Origin: an uncultured Lachnospiraceae bacterium
GTDB lineage: Bacteria; Bacillota; Clostridia; Lachnospirales; Lachnospiraceae
Length of the DNA stretch: 46,316 bases
Reading direction: 5' to 3'
NCBI GenBank assembly: GCA_947177515.1
Contig: CAMWUU010000001.1
Span: 1 to 46,316, forward strand
In this document: positions 7,461 to 16,033 of the stretch, in pieces
Layout of the letters: each line of letters begins with the position of its first letter
How positions within the stretch are numbered: the stretch's first letter is position 1
Program-made: the position numbers and the translations under genes
The notes under the pieces: model-generated
The model's input: only the letters and a program-made list of their open reading frames with translations
Told to the model about the DNA's origin: nothing
The model's database searches: none

Positions 7461-9860
7461 ATGTTAAAAAAACACTTGATTGCAGCAACCGCGCCGGTCG
7501 CGGACGAAAAAAATATAATTGTCTGTGGGAAGTACAGGGTCACAGTACTGGCTTTAGAGCTGTTCCGCATTGAGGAGGATGGGACGGGGACATTCTGCGA
7601 CGACGCGACACAGGCGGTGTGGTTTAGGAATGCAGAACCGGTAGAATATACAGTTGAACGGACGGAACATGGAATGGGCAGAAAGAAAATCCCATCAGAC
7701 GGAAATTGTATGACCGTTAGGACTTCAAGGGTTAGCCTGGTATTAAGGGAGGAGCTTGAGAACAGCGAAATTATTTTTGCAGACGGTGCGACGGTGCCGC
7801 TTTTTGGCGGGGGGAATTTGAAAGGAACCTACCGGACACTTGATTGCTGTGATGGGGACCTGTGGATCTCCTGGCAGCCGGGGAAGGAAGAAAGTCATCC
7901 AATCAAGCTTTTGGACGGGGTTGTTTCCAAAAGCGGTGTGGCAGTGTACGATGACAGCGCTTCGCTTCTGCTGAATGCACAGGGGATGGTGGAGCAAAGG
8001 AAGCATAGGGAAACGGATCTTTATGTGTTTGCATATGGTCATAACTACCGCGATGCGGTAAGGGCGCTGTATTCCCTTTGCGGTGCGCCAGCCAGGGTGC
8101 CGCGCTGGGCGCTTGGGAACTGGTGGAGCCGTTACCATGCGTATTCTCAGGAAGAATATCTTGAATTGATGGGGATGTTTGAGGAGGAGGATATTGCGTT
8201 TACTGTGGCGACGGTGGATATGGACTGGCATCCGAGCGAAAACCTTCCTGCGGGGGTGGATGGCTGGACGGGTTATAGCTGGAACCGGGAACTCTTCCCG
8301 GACTATAAAGAATTCCTGAGGCACCTGCACAGGATGAATCTGCATGTGACACTAAATCTCCATCCGGCTTGTGGCGTGCAGTATATCGAGGAGCAGTACC
8401 AGGAGATGGCAGGGCGCTTGGGAATTGATCCGGAAACAAAGAAAACAGTGGAGTTTGATTTTACAAACAGCGATTTTATTAATGCATATTTTGAATTGCT
8501 TCACAAGCCCTATGAAAGGGACGGTGTGGATTTCTGGTGGATTGACTGGCAGCAGGGTACTGACAGCAAACTTTCCGGCTATGATCCGCTCTGGGGACTG
8601 AACCATTTCCACTTCCTCGATCTGGCAAAGGAGCGCGAGGGGATGATTCTTTCCCGCTATTGCGGTGTGGGTGCGCACCGCTATCCAGTCGGGTTTTCCG
8701 GGGATACGATCGTGACCTGGAAAACATTAAAATATCTTCCCTATTTTACAGCAACTGCAAGCAATGTGGGCTATACCTGGTGGAGCCATGATATTGGCGG
8801 GCATATGGGAGGAGAGAAGGATAATGAATTATATGTGCGTTTTTTGCAGTTCGGGGTATTCTCACCGATCAACCGGCTTCACAGCAGCAAGAGCGATATT
8901 TTTTCAAAGATGCCTTCCGCATACAAGAATGGCGCAGGTGAGATCGCAAAGAAATTCCTGAGGCTGCGCCATGCCATGCTCCCATTTTTGTATTCCGCCG
9001 CTTGTGGGACAGCAGAAAAGGGGCTTGCGCTGATTGAACCGATGTACTACGCGTATCCAGAGCAGAAGGAGGCGTATGAATGCGGTGGGGAGTACCTGTT
9101 TGGGCAGCAGCTTATTGTTGCCCCTGTAACAGAAAAGGGCGATGCGTCCGGGATGGCAGTTACCGAGGTTTGGCTGCCAGAGGGACGTTTTACGGATATA
9201 TTCACGGGGGATCAGTACGCGGGCGGCGGATGGTATGGGATGGTGCGTTTTCTGGATTCCATGCCGGTACTTGCGGGTGAAGGTGCTTTCTTTGTGTTAG
9301 ATGGTGCGCCGAGGGGCAACCGGACTGAACTTCCGGAAAAACTCAGGGTTCTTGCGTTTCCCGGGAAGGGAGAGTATTCCCTGACGGAGGATGCAAAAAA
9401 CGGCCGCGCCGTGACACGTTTTTGGTCGGAAGAGGAAAAGAACGGGGAATGGACGGTGCATTTTTTACTTAAGGATAAGGGAAATATTCTGCCAGTGCGA
9501 AGCTATATTTTTGAATTGCGGGGTATCGCTAGGGGGGCAGTGAGCGTAACTGTAAACGGGAAGGATAAAGAGTTTTATCTGGATCACAGGGATGGATATA
9601 CACGTGTCCATCTAAGTCAGGTGGAAAACGGTGAGGTCTGTGAACTGCGGGTTCGTGAAACTATGGGCAGGGACGAGCGCCTGCGCATCCGGTTTGCGGA
9701 AAAATTGTCATTCTTGGAATGTGAGAATGGTAGGAAGTCCGAATTGTTTGATGCGTTCTGTAAATGTACGAATGAAAAAGAGCGCAGGAAAGTGGTGGAG
9801 GATAGTGGGCTGCCGGTACGGTACCGGAAGTTTTTACTTGATGGTTTTGCTATAGAATAA
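7461..9860 (+). CDS. GH31 family alpha-glycosidase
   Basis: A 799-residue cytoplasmic glycoside hydrolase. An N-terminal beta-sandwich (about 1-200) precedes a TIM barrel starting near PRWALGNWWSRYHAYS. The nucleophile is D362 in FWWIDWQQG, and the acid/base candidate is D415 in GFSGDTIVTW; SHDIGGHMGG and SPINRLHSS are further GH31 landmarks. A C-terminal beta domain follows at about 580-799. GH31 enzymes act on alpha-glucosides, alpha-xylosides or related substrates; the WWIDWQQG form belongs to a less characterised branch, so the substrate is open. AAGGAGGG seven bases before ATG 7461 fixes the start. There is no signal peptide, so the substrate would be an imported oligosaccharide. No transporter is adjacent. 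Confidence 0.9.
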   Translation: MLKKHLIAATAPVADEKNIIVCGKYRVTVLALELFRIEEDGTGTFCDDATQAVWFRNAEPVEYTVERTEHGMGRKKIPSDGNCMTVRTSRVSLVLREELENSEIIFADGATVPLFGGGNLKGTYRTLDCCDGDLWISWQPGKEESHPIKLLDGVVSKSGVAVYDDSASLLLNAQGMVEQRKHRETDLYVFAYGHNYRDAVRALYSLCGAPARVPRWALGNWWSRYHAYSQEEYLELMGMFEEEDIAFTVATVDMDWHPSENLPAGVDGWTGYSWNRELFPDYKEFLRHLHRMNLHVTLNLHPACGVQYIEEQYQEMAGRLGIDPETKKTVEFDFTNSDFINAYFELLHKPYERDGVDFWWIDWQQGTDSKLSGYDPLWGLNHFHFLDLAKEREGMILSRYCGVGAHRYPVGFSGDTIVTWKTLKYLPYFTATASNVGYTWWSHDIGGHMGGEKDNELYVRFLQFGVFSPINRLHSSKSDIFSKMPSAYKNGAGEIAKKFLRLRHAMLPFLYSAACGTAEKGLALIEPMYYAYPEQKEAYECGGEYLFGQQLIVAPVTEKGDASGMAVTEVWLPEGRFTDIFTGDQYAGGGWYGMVRFLDSMPVLAGEGAFFVLDGAPRGNRTELPEKLRVLAFPGKGEYSLTEDAKNGRAVTRFWSEEEKNGEWTVHFLLKDKGNILPVRSYIFELRGIARGAVSVTVNGKDKEFYLDHRDGYTRVHLSQVENGEVCELRVRETMGRDERLRIRFAEKLSFLECENGRKSELFDAFCKCTNEKERRKVVEDSGLPVRYRKFLLDGFAIE

Positions 9861-10307
9861 TATTATGGTTAAAAATTAAAGTGACACTAAAATCAAGAAA
9901 CATTTAAAAACGGGTCAAATGTTCAGAGGATAACAGTTAATTGTGTCTTTTTTACGTCCATACCGGATTGCGTATTGGAATCGAATCTGTGTTTGACAAA
10001 TAAAAAAGAAGGAGTATCGTATCAACAAGCTAATCCCGTGTGTCCTGTGGTTTTACAGAAAGCGGACAGGAAAAAATGGAGAAACTCAAAGTTAAATGGT
10101 TCCACGGTGTTGTACAGTTAGTAAGCTGGATATTGACATAAGTCCGTAACATAATTATTGCAGAAATATTGCAAGTTGTAATAAATTGTAATACAATCGT
10201 CATTTGACAAATAAGGAAAGGAGCAGTATTATGATAATAGAGATATGTCTAACACGGTGAGCCTAAATGTGGGATATCGTGGAATATTTTATGGAGGAGG
10301 ATGCAGA
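9861..10307. other. Upstream region of the tandem lipoproteins
   Basis: A 447-bp stretch without a credible gene. Two similar segments, 9992-10014 and 10203-10223, each start with the same 12 bases, TTTGACAAATAA, and are followed 15-17 bases later by AAGGAG. The second one forms a promoter with 17-bp spacing. A nine-codon frame at 10231-10260 overlaps that promoter's -10 and is not called as a gene. Confidence 0.5.
10204..10232 (+). promoter_or_regulatory. Sigma-A promoter of the tandem lipoprotein operon
   Basis: TTGACA (10204-10209), 17-bp spacer, TATTAT (10227-10232). The predicted start near 10239 gives a leader of about 70 bases before ATG 10308. Confidence 0.6.
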
Positions 10308-12797
10308 ATGGGAAGCAGTTGTAGGAAAAGGGGAAAAGGGTATTTGGTGCTGGGGGTTGGAACCATATTATTGTCCGGCGCGCTTATGTTTTGCGCCTGT
10401 GGGAAGCAGGAGCAGGGGGAAAGCAATACAGGATTACAGCAGGGCGATTTGGGGGAGAGTGGAGAGAATTTGTCAGGAAGTAATATGGGGATGGACGGGA
10501 GTATAAAGGATGGCACAGGGGACAATATGGCGGGTGTGACGCAGCCGTTGGACAAAGAGGATGAAGTGATTACGGCTAATGGAGTGGGGAAAGAAGAAAT
10601 CAGTGAGGGCGGTATGAACTTGCTGCAAAAGTTGGAAAAGCGGTATGAGTGGACACGCGAGGGCAGCTTTATCCTGGATGGTTTTGACGAGGAGGAAAAA
10701 GCCGTGGCTAAGCAGGTGCAGGAAGTATCCGGTAAGACAGCATGCTGGATGATACGGCGGGATTTTGATGGTGACGGGCGCAAGGAAGCTTTTGTTTATG
10801 CCAGTGACCTGGAAAAAGAGGATGGACTGGAACTGTGGTTTGCGGCAGCAGATGGTACAGTGGGGCAGCTTAATGGTCTGGAAGAAGCAAATAACTTTGG
10901 GGATCATGGCTGTATCGAACTTCCGGGGATGATATTTTATGTATGCCGTATTGAGGGTGCGCACCGGACGAATTACTTTATGTACGAGGTGGACGGCAAT
11001 ATGGCAAAGCCAGCGCCAATCCATTGCCTTGATGGTGTGAAAGCGGCAGGGGATGGACGACTGTGCATCAGTGTGTACATGGATGACCAGTATTCGCGTA
11101 TTGGACATTATGGGGAAGAAGGTCTTATTTGTAAGACAATGAAAGATTACTATTATTTTTATGATAAAGATGGATTTCATGAGTACAGCGGCGTACCAGT
11201 TACAGAGGAGGAATTTAGCCAATATGAAAACGGATTTGAAATCCTTAGTGCAATAAGAAAAAGTGGTGGAATTGTTAAAGATATTTATTATTTTGCGGAT
11301 GGAAGAATGATTGTTAATTATATAGGGGGCGAGGATGCGGAAACAGAACTGATGAAAAACATTAAAAATAATCATTATCTCCAGGTTCCGATTCTTTCTG
11401 CAGGGGAAGATGGTTTTGTTCTTGCCTGGGAATCTTCCGATATCCGTTTGATGCAGCAGCAACAGTATGAAGGGGAAAGGGGGGAGCATGATCTTTTCGT
11501 GGGCGATGGGATATATCGGCCATTTAACCAGGAAGAACTTGCGCAGTATCCGGTTTACCAGTCCCCATTTGAATATTATAAGGAAGCATATTCTGGGATG
11601 ACGAAGGAGGATTTAAAAATCTGCACCATAAAGAACCTGGATGTACCAGAACCGGAGCAGAATAAGATTCTGGCAACCGGGGCGGATCTTTCGGGAATCA
11701 GCCGCCGCAATCTGCTGTTTCGTTTTAACGAGGAATTTCAGGAAGCGGTTATAGGTGAGGAAAATTCTGGAAATTATGCGGGTGCTCTGCTCGGGCTTGC
11801 ACCGTATGAAAAATCACTTGGTATATGGATTGGTGATACCCTTATTCTAAAGGGAGCTTTGCAGGATTATCTTAGCAGCGGTACCATTGGATTTTGTGCG
11901 GTGAGTACGGATAGCAGGGGGGAGTCTTCTATCTATGCGGACTGCCTGGTTTTTTCTGATAATGTAGATGCAAGGAGGGCAGGAATATTTACTGTGGGAG
12001 CGGCGGTGAAAATCCATGCGTTCGCTGAGGCGGTGGGACTTGTAAAAGAGGACTATGCAGAGCGGATTTTGACTGTGGGTACATACCAAAAGGAACAGGA
12101 ATACCTGGTCGATTTAAACGGGGATCAGGTGGAGGAGAGTTTGTTTGTCGGACAAAACCTGCTGCTTGTGAACGGAGAAAATTACAGTGGATTTTTGGAT
12201 GGGTGTGAGGAGCCGGATATGAATTCCTTCTATATCTGGGATATTGATCAGTCAGATGGGATACTCGAACTTGGGATCTTGGATCATGGGGCAAATGGAA
12301 ATGAATTTACCTGGTTATTCTGGTATGACGGGGAAACCCTGCACAGCGCGGGAAGTGTGGAAGGAGCGTGGGATGAACAGGGGAGATGGATTGCGATGGA
12401 TGGGAAGGGAACGCTTGTAACGAACGGCCGCCTGTCCGTTCTCCAGACATGGAGTGCAAAAAAGACATTCTGTCTGGATGGGACACACAACCTTGTAGAA
12501 CAGGAACCTCTATTGTATTATCCGGTATCTAGCAGTGAGGAGAAGTATCCATACACCCTGCTTGGTCCAGTGCGTTTGTACGAGGCGATGGATGTCACTT
12601 CGGATTCCGTGGTAATTAAGGAAGGAGTAAAGATTACATTCCCTGCAACGGACAATAAGCAGTTTGTGATGGTTGAAACGGAGGACGGCGTACAGGGGTA
12701 TTTGTATTTGGAGAACGGGACGAGGATAGAGATGCCGGAGGGCGGATATTATGAGTGGAGTTCGGATGTGATTGAGGGGTTGAATCATGCGGGATGA
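10308..12797 (+). CDS. Large lipoprotein with FG-GAP-like repeats and SH3-like end, copy 1
   Basis: An 829-residue predicted lipoprotein. A basic start and hydrophobic stretch (residues about 11-29) end in FCACGKQ, with C31 the probable lipidated cysteine. A Gly/Ser/Asp-rich linker (32-100) follows. Acidic DxDGDGxxE-type elements (DFDGDGRKEAF near residue 155, DLNGDQVEES near 605) resemble FG-GAP/VCBS or EF-hand-like calcium loops. The last 60 residues (VRLYEAMDV through GVQGYLYLENG) look like a bacterial SH3-type domain. ATG 10308 with GGAGGAGG upstream is preferred over ATG 10245. It overlaps the paralogous next gene by 11 bp, so they are cotranscribed. The function is unknown; a surface sensor or cell-wall binding protein is possible. 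Confidence 0.8.
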   Translation: MGSSCRKRGKGYLVLGVGTILLSGALMFCACGKQEQGESNTGLQQGDLGESGENLSGSNMGMDGSIKDGTGDNMAGVTQPLDKEDEVITANGVGKEEISEGGMNLLQKLEKRYEWTREGSFILDGFDEEEKAVAKQVQEVSGKTACWMIRRDFDGDGRKEAFVYASDLEKEDGLELWFAAADGTVGQLNGLEEANNFGDHGCIELPGMIFYVCRIEGAHRTNYFMYEVDGNMAKPAPIHCLDGVKAAGDGRLCISVYMDDQYSRIGHYGEEGLICKTMKDYYYFYDKDGFHEYSGVPVTEEEFSQYENGFEILSAIRKSGGIVKDIYYFADGRMIVNYIGGEDAETELMKNIKNNHYLQVPILSAGEDGFVLAWESSDIRLMQQQQYEGERGEHDLFVGDGIYRPFNQEELAQYPVYQSPFEYYKEAYSGMTKEDLKICTIKNLDVPEPEQNKILATGADLSGISRRNLLFRFNEEFQEAVIGEENSGNYAGALLGLAPYEKSLGIWIGDTLILKGALQDYLSSGTIGFCAVSTDSRGESSIYADCLVFSDNVDARRAGIFTVGAAVKIHAFAEAVGLVKEDYAERILTVGTYQKEQEYLVDLNGDQVEESLFVGQNLLLVNGENYSGFLDGCEEPDMNSFYIWDIDQSDGILELGILDHGANGNEFTWLFWYDGETLHSAGSVEGAWDEQGRWIAMDGKGTLVTNGRLSVLQTWSAKKTFCLDGTHNLVEQEPLLYYPVSSSEEKYPYTLLGPVRLYEAMDVTSDSVVIKEGVKITFPATDNKQFVMVETEDGVQGYLYLENGTRIEMPEGGYYEWSSDVIEGLNHAG

Positions 12798-15312
12798 TGG
12801 GAAAAAATATTTCGTGGCAGTTAATAAAATAATATTTCTTATTGGTATATTATTTTGTGGGGCATGTGCGAAGAAGGATACGAATATCAGTAATGAAACA
12901 GTGCGGGCAGTGGATGCTGCCCGCACTGCTGTGACCCAACTTTCAATTACCGCATCGGCTGCCCTAAAAACAGTTGAGAAGGAGTCGTACGAAGTTACAA
13001 AAGAAAAGAAACAAGTGGAGGAGAAGAGGCAGAGAATCGCGGAATTACTGGGGGTGTTTGGTGAAACGGAGCGGAAAAATATTGAGGAATATATTGCGTT
13101 TGATGCGATAGGAGAAGGCGGTGCAAATGACCTGGATCAGCTTATTATATGGAAAAAATCAGAAATGGACGGCACCTTTATTGCGGATGGTTTCGGAAAA
13201 GAGGATCAGGTAATTGCAAAGAAGTTAGCAGAAAAGACCGGAAAAATCCCCTGCTGGATTAATAGGGGGGATTTTGACGGGGATGGGAGAACGGAATTTT
13301 TTGTCTGCCTTTTTGACTTAAAAGATGACAAAGTGACGGTATGGGATGATAAAGAAATCTGGTTTGCAGCAGCGGATGGGACATTGCAGATGCTTGAGGA
13401 AGGAGTTAATTTTGGTGATATAAAATGTCTAAAAGTGCCAGGGCAGATATATTTTAAATGCAAAATTTTTTCAGACTCGTATGGTAATACCTGTTTGTAT
13501 CAAGTGGAGGGGAGTTTTGCCAAGCGGGTGGAGTTTGATTGCCGTTATGGGTTGGAGCTTTTGGAGGATGGAAGAATCCGTGTAACTTGCCGCGAAAGCG
13601 ATAGGTATTCGTTGCTGGGGCATTATGGGGAGCTTATTGAAAGCGATCCGGTTTTTATGACATATAAGCATTATTACTATTATCATGATGAAAAAGGGTT
13701 TCACGAATACAGCGGAGTCCCGGTTACAACAGAAGAGTTCTGCCAGTATGACAATGGGGAGGCAATTCTTCAGATGCTGCGGGAAAAATATATGGAAGTA
13801 AAGAATATTTATTATTATGCAGATAGAAGAATGATAGTAAATTTTACTGAAGGAAATATCGGTTATGAGGGGAGGCCATGCAACAACTATTACTTGCAGG
13901 TACCGATTCTTTCTGAGGGGGAAGAGGGATTTGTTTTGGAATGGGATAAATCTTATGATCTCTGGGAATTAATAGAGAGGGAAGAGATGTTGGGGTATGA
14001 CCTTTTTGTTTCGAACGGGATTTATCAACAAAGTTATATGCCGGAATTTGCGCAGTTTCCGGAATTTCAATCGCCGCTTACATATTATAAAGAGAAATAT
14101 AGAAATGTTACAAAAGAGTCGTTAAAACTATGTACTTTACAGAAAGAGGAACCGGATGGGACAAAAAAGGAGAAGGATTTTTGGCAGCAGGGCGAAGTTT
14201 TGGTGGATGGAAAGGAACTTGCCCAAATTGACGGGGATGGGCGGGTGCTTCGGTTTGATAAGAATTATGATACGGGCGCTCTGCTTGGGAAGGCTGACAG
14301 GGTCAGTTCTGTCGGGATATGGATTGATGGGGAGTATATTTGCAGCGGCGTTTTGCAGAAGGGGGCAAAAGAAGGCGAAAAGGAAGCAGATTGTTTTCTG
14401 GCAATCGGAAAAAACAGCAGTGGTGCTGCCTATCAAAACTGCCTGATTTACAGGAAAGGAGAGCAGGGGGAAGCAGGGAGCGGCAGCGAGGGAGTACAGG
14501 TAAGACTTCGCGCGTTTGCAGAAATAACTGGTTTGTGGAACGAGGAAACCGAAAAGATCTGCGCTATCGGGGAGTATGAAGCCGGAAAAAATTATCGGAT
14601 TGACTTAAACGGCAACGGGATTGATGATATTCTGTATTTTGGGGAGGGTTCCCTTTGGATTAATGGGAAAAATTTCCAGAATGAAATAGAGAATAGGGCT
14701 GGGATAAAGACCGAAGCTTTTATCCTGTGCGATATCGATACAGGGGATGGGATCTGGGAGATCGGATTGTGGGAGCCGGATTCCGGGCCGGAGGGGCGCA
14801 CCGGGCTTTACTGGTATGATGGGGAGTGCCTGCGCTTGGCCGGCAGCGTGGAAGGGCTGTGGACTAAGTGGGGAGAGGCGGTAAAATATTGTTATGACGG
14901 CGAAATCCGGGTAAAAAGCAGACTTCATATTTTGCAGGTCTGGTGGACAGAAAAAGTATTCCGGCTTAATGAGGAACATAAGATTAAGGAAGATGAGTGG
15001 GACGAGTGGTATTTCATGGAGGACTATAAGGAAGAACTATTTCCATATTGGGTGCTTGCGCCTATCCGTCTTTACACGGACTGGACATATTATGTTGGCG
15101 GAGAATCCATTGACTTTAAAGATTATGTAATTTTGCAGCCGGGAGAGAGATTCTTTACTGTAAGGACAAATGATAAAAATCTTATTACCATTGAAACAGA
15201 ACATGGACCTTATGGCGCTCTGTATCTTGTGGACGGAATGAAATTTGAAAAACCGGAGGGAGGATTTTATGAAAGACCAGCGGAAGTGATTGGCGGACTT
15301 CGTCTGGAATAA
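12787..15312 (+). CDS. Large lipoprotein with FG-GAP-like repeats, copy 2
   Basis: An 841-residue paralogue of the preceding gene. The signal segment (residues about 8-26) ends in FCGACAKK, giving C27 as the likely lipidated cysteine. Residues 38-80 form a charged helical, possibly coiled-coil, linker. From about residue 125 it aligns throughout with copy 1: CWxxRxDFDGDGR, WFAAADGT, GFHEYSGVPVT and RMIVNF are shared or nearly so. DLNGNGIDDILYFG is a second FG-GAP-like loop, and a C-terminal SH3-like region ends with GGFYERPAEVIGG. ATG 12787 lies inside the end of copy 1, suggesting translational coupling. The gene ends at a good terminator. The function is unknown; tandem divergence suggests two related ligands or partners. 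Confidence 0.8.
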   Translation: MRDDGKKYFVAVNKIIFLIGILFCGACAKKDTNISNETVRAVDAARTAVTQLSITASAALKTVEKESYEVTKEKKQVEEKRQRIAELLGVFGETERKNIEEYIAFDAIGEGGANDLDQLIIWKKSEMDGTFIADGFGKEDQVIAKKLAEKTGKIPCWINRGDFDGDGRTEFFVCLFDLKDDKVTVWDDKEIWFAAADGTLQMLEEGVNFGDIKCLKVPGQIYFKCKIFSDSYGNTCLYQVEGSFAKRVEFDCRYGLELLEDGRIRVTCRESDRYSLLGHYGELIESDPVFMTYKHYYYYHDEKGFHEYSGVPVTTEEFCQYDNGEAILQMLREKYMEVKNIYYYADRRMIVNFTEGNIGYEGRPCNNYYLQVPILSEGEEGFVLEWDKSYDLWELIEREEMLGYDLFVSNGIYQQSYMPEFAQFPEFQSPLTYYKEKYRNVTKESLKLCTLQKEEPDGTKKEKDFWQQGEVLVDGKELAQIDGDGRVLRFDKNYDTGALLGKADRVSSVGIWIDGEYICSGVLQKGAKEGEKEADCFLAIGKNSSGAAYQNCLIYRKGEQGEAGSGSEGVQVRLRAFAEITGLWNEETEKICAIGEYEAGKNYRIDLNGNGIDDILYFGEGSLWINGKNFQNEIENRAGIKTEAFILCDIDTGDGIWEIGLWEPDSGPEGRTGLYWYDGECLRLAGSVEGLWTKWGEAVKYCYDGEIRVKSRLHILQVWWTEKVFRLNEEHKIKEDEWDEWYFMEDYKEELFPYWVLAPIRLYTDWTYYVGGESIDFKDYVILQPGERFFTVRTNDKNLITIETEHGPYGALYLVDGMKFEKPEGGFYERPAEVIGGLRLE

Positions 15313-15375
15313 TTGGAAAGGGGAGATGGGCGGGAAAGCAGGGTACTGTATATTTTATGTAAGGTAATAAAATAG

Positions 15376-15430
15376 AAAACTGTCGCAGATGTTGTTGATA
15401 CTACATAAAGCGGCAGTTTTATTTTTTTTT
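15376..15430 (+). terminator. Intrinsic terminator after the lipoprotein pair
   Basis: AAAACTGTCGC pairs with GCGGCAGTTTT (one T-G pair) around a 23-base loop, followed by A and nine T residues. It separates the lipoproteins from the downstream sigma-factor operon. Confidence 0.85.
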
Positions 15431-15438
15431 GCTATTTG

Positions 15439-15445
15439 TGCAACC
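15439..15445 (+). promoter_or_regulatory. Possible ECF-type -35 element (autoregulation)
   Basis: TGCAACC contains the AAC core typical of ECF sigma -35 elements. It lies between the terminator and the sigma gene, in the only place its promoter can be. A TATAT sits about 22 bases further on. This is a guess from position and the AAC core. Confidence 0.3.
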
Positions 15446-15490
15446 AATCCATAAGGTTTCCTGTTTATATCAGTGAAGGGGGGTGAATGT

Positions 15491-16033
15491 TTGGAAGATG
15501 AAGAAATCGTTGCGCTGCTTTTAAGCAGGGACGAGCGGGGGATTGACGAGCTTGGAAAAAAGTATGGGGGGCGTTTATTGCAGTTGGCAGAACGGATTCT
15601 TCCGGCACCGGATGCTGCAGAATGTATTAACGATACATATCTTGCCGTATGGGAAAGTATCCCGCCACGTTCCCCCCAGTACCTGTTTGCCTACACCGCC
15701 AAAATATGCCGGAACCTGGCTTTAAACCGCGTGGAGTGGAACCAGGCTGCTAAACGGAATGCAGTATTTGTAGAATTGTCCGAGGAACTTGGCCATACTG
15801 TGCCAGATTTATCCGACGGAATTAGCAGACAGGAACTGGCAAAGGCGATCGCGGATTTTCTGAACAGGCAGACAAAAGAGCAGCGGGAAATGTTTGTTAG
15901 GCGTTACTGGTACGGCGAAACAGTAAAGGAACTGGCGCAGGAGTTTTGCTGTCGGCAGGGAAGGGTAAAAAGTATTTTGTTCCGGCTTAGAAAGGGGCTT
16001 AGGAAGGAATTGGAAAAGGAGGGAATTGTATGA
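15491..16033 (+). CDS. ECF-family RNA polymerase sigma factor
   Basis: A 180-residue sigma-70 family protein of ECF type with only regions 2 and 4. Region 2 is readable in the N-terminal half (LLQLAERILPAPDAAECINDTYLAVWESIP, and SPQYLFAYTAKICRNLALNR). Region 4 is the helix-turn-helix near RYWYGETVKELAQEFCCRQGRVKSILFRLRKGL. TTG 15491 is the preferred start because AAGGGGGG lies seven bases upstream; GTG 15473 is possible and adds six residues. Its stop overlaps the ATG of the next gene by 4 bp, the usual sigma/anti-sigma arrangement. Because a terminator precedes it, the pair has its own promoter. Target genes are unknown; the adjacent lipoproteins are candidates only by position. Confidence 0.88.
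   Translation: MEDEEIVALLLSRDERGIDELGKKYGGRLLQLAERILPAPDAAECINDTYLAVWESIPPRSPQYLFAYTAKICRNLALNRVEWNQAAKRNAVFVELSEELGHTVPDLSDGISRQELAKAIADFLNRQTKEQREMFVRRYWYGETVKELAQEFCCRQGRVKSILFRLRKGLRKELEKEGIV

Noticed and set aside
10231..10260. Nine-codon leader peptide with AAGGAAAGGAG upstream
   Set aside because: It overlaps the -10 of the best promoter, so it would not be in the transcript. The real gene starts at 10308 with a better site.
10473..11489. Antisense frame of 338 codons across the first lipoprotein
   Set aside because: It is opposite a gene with signal peptide, repeats and a paralogue; no ribosome-binding site or domain is seen.
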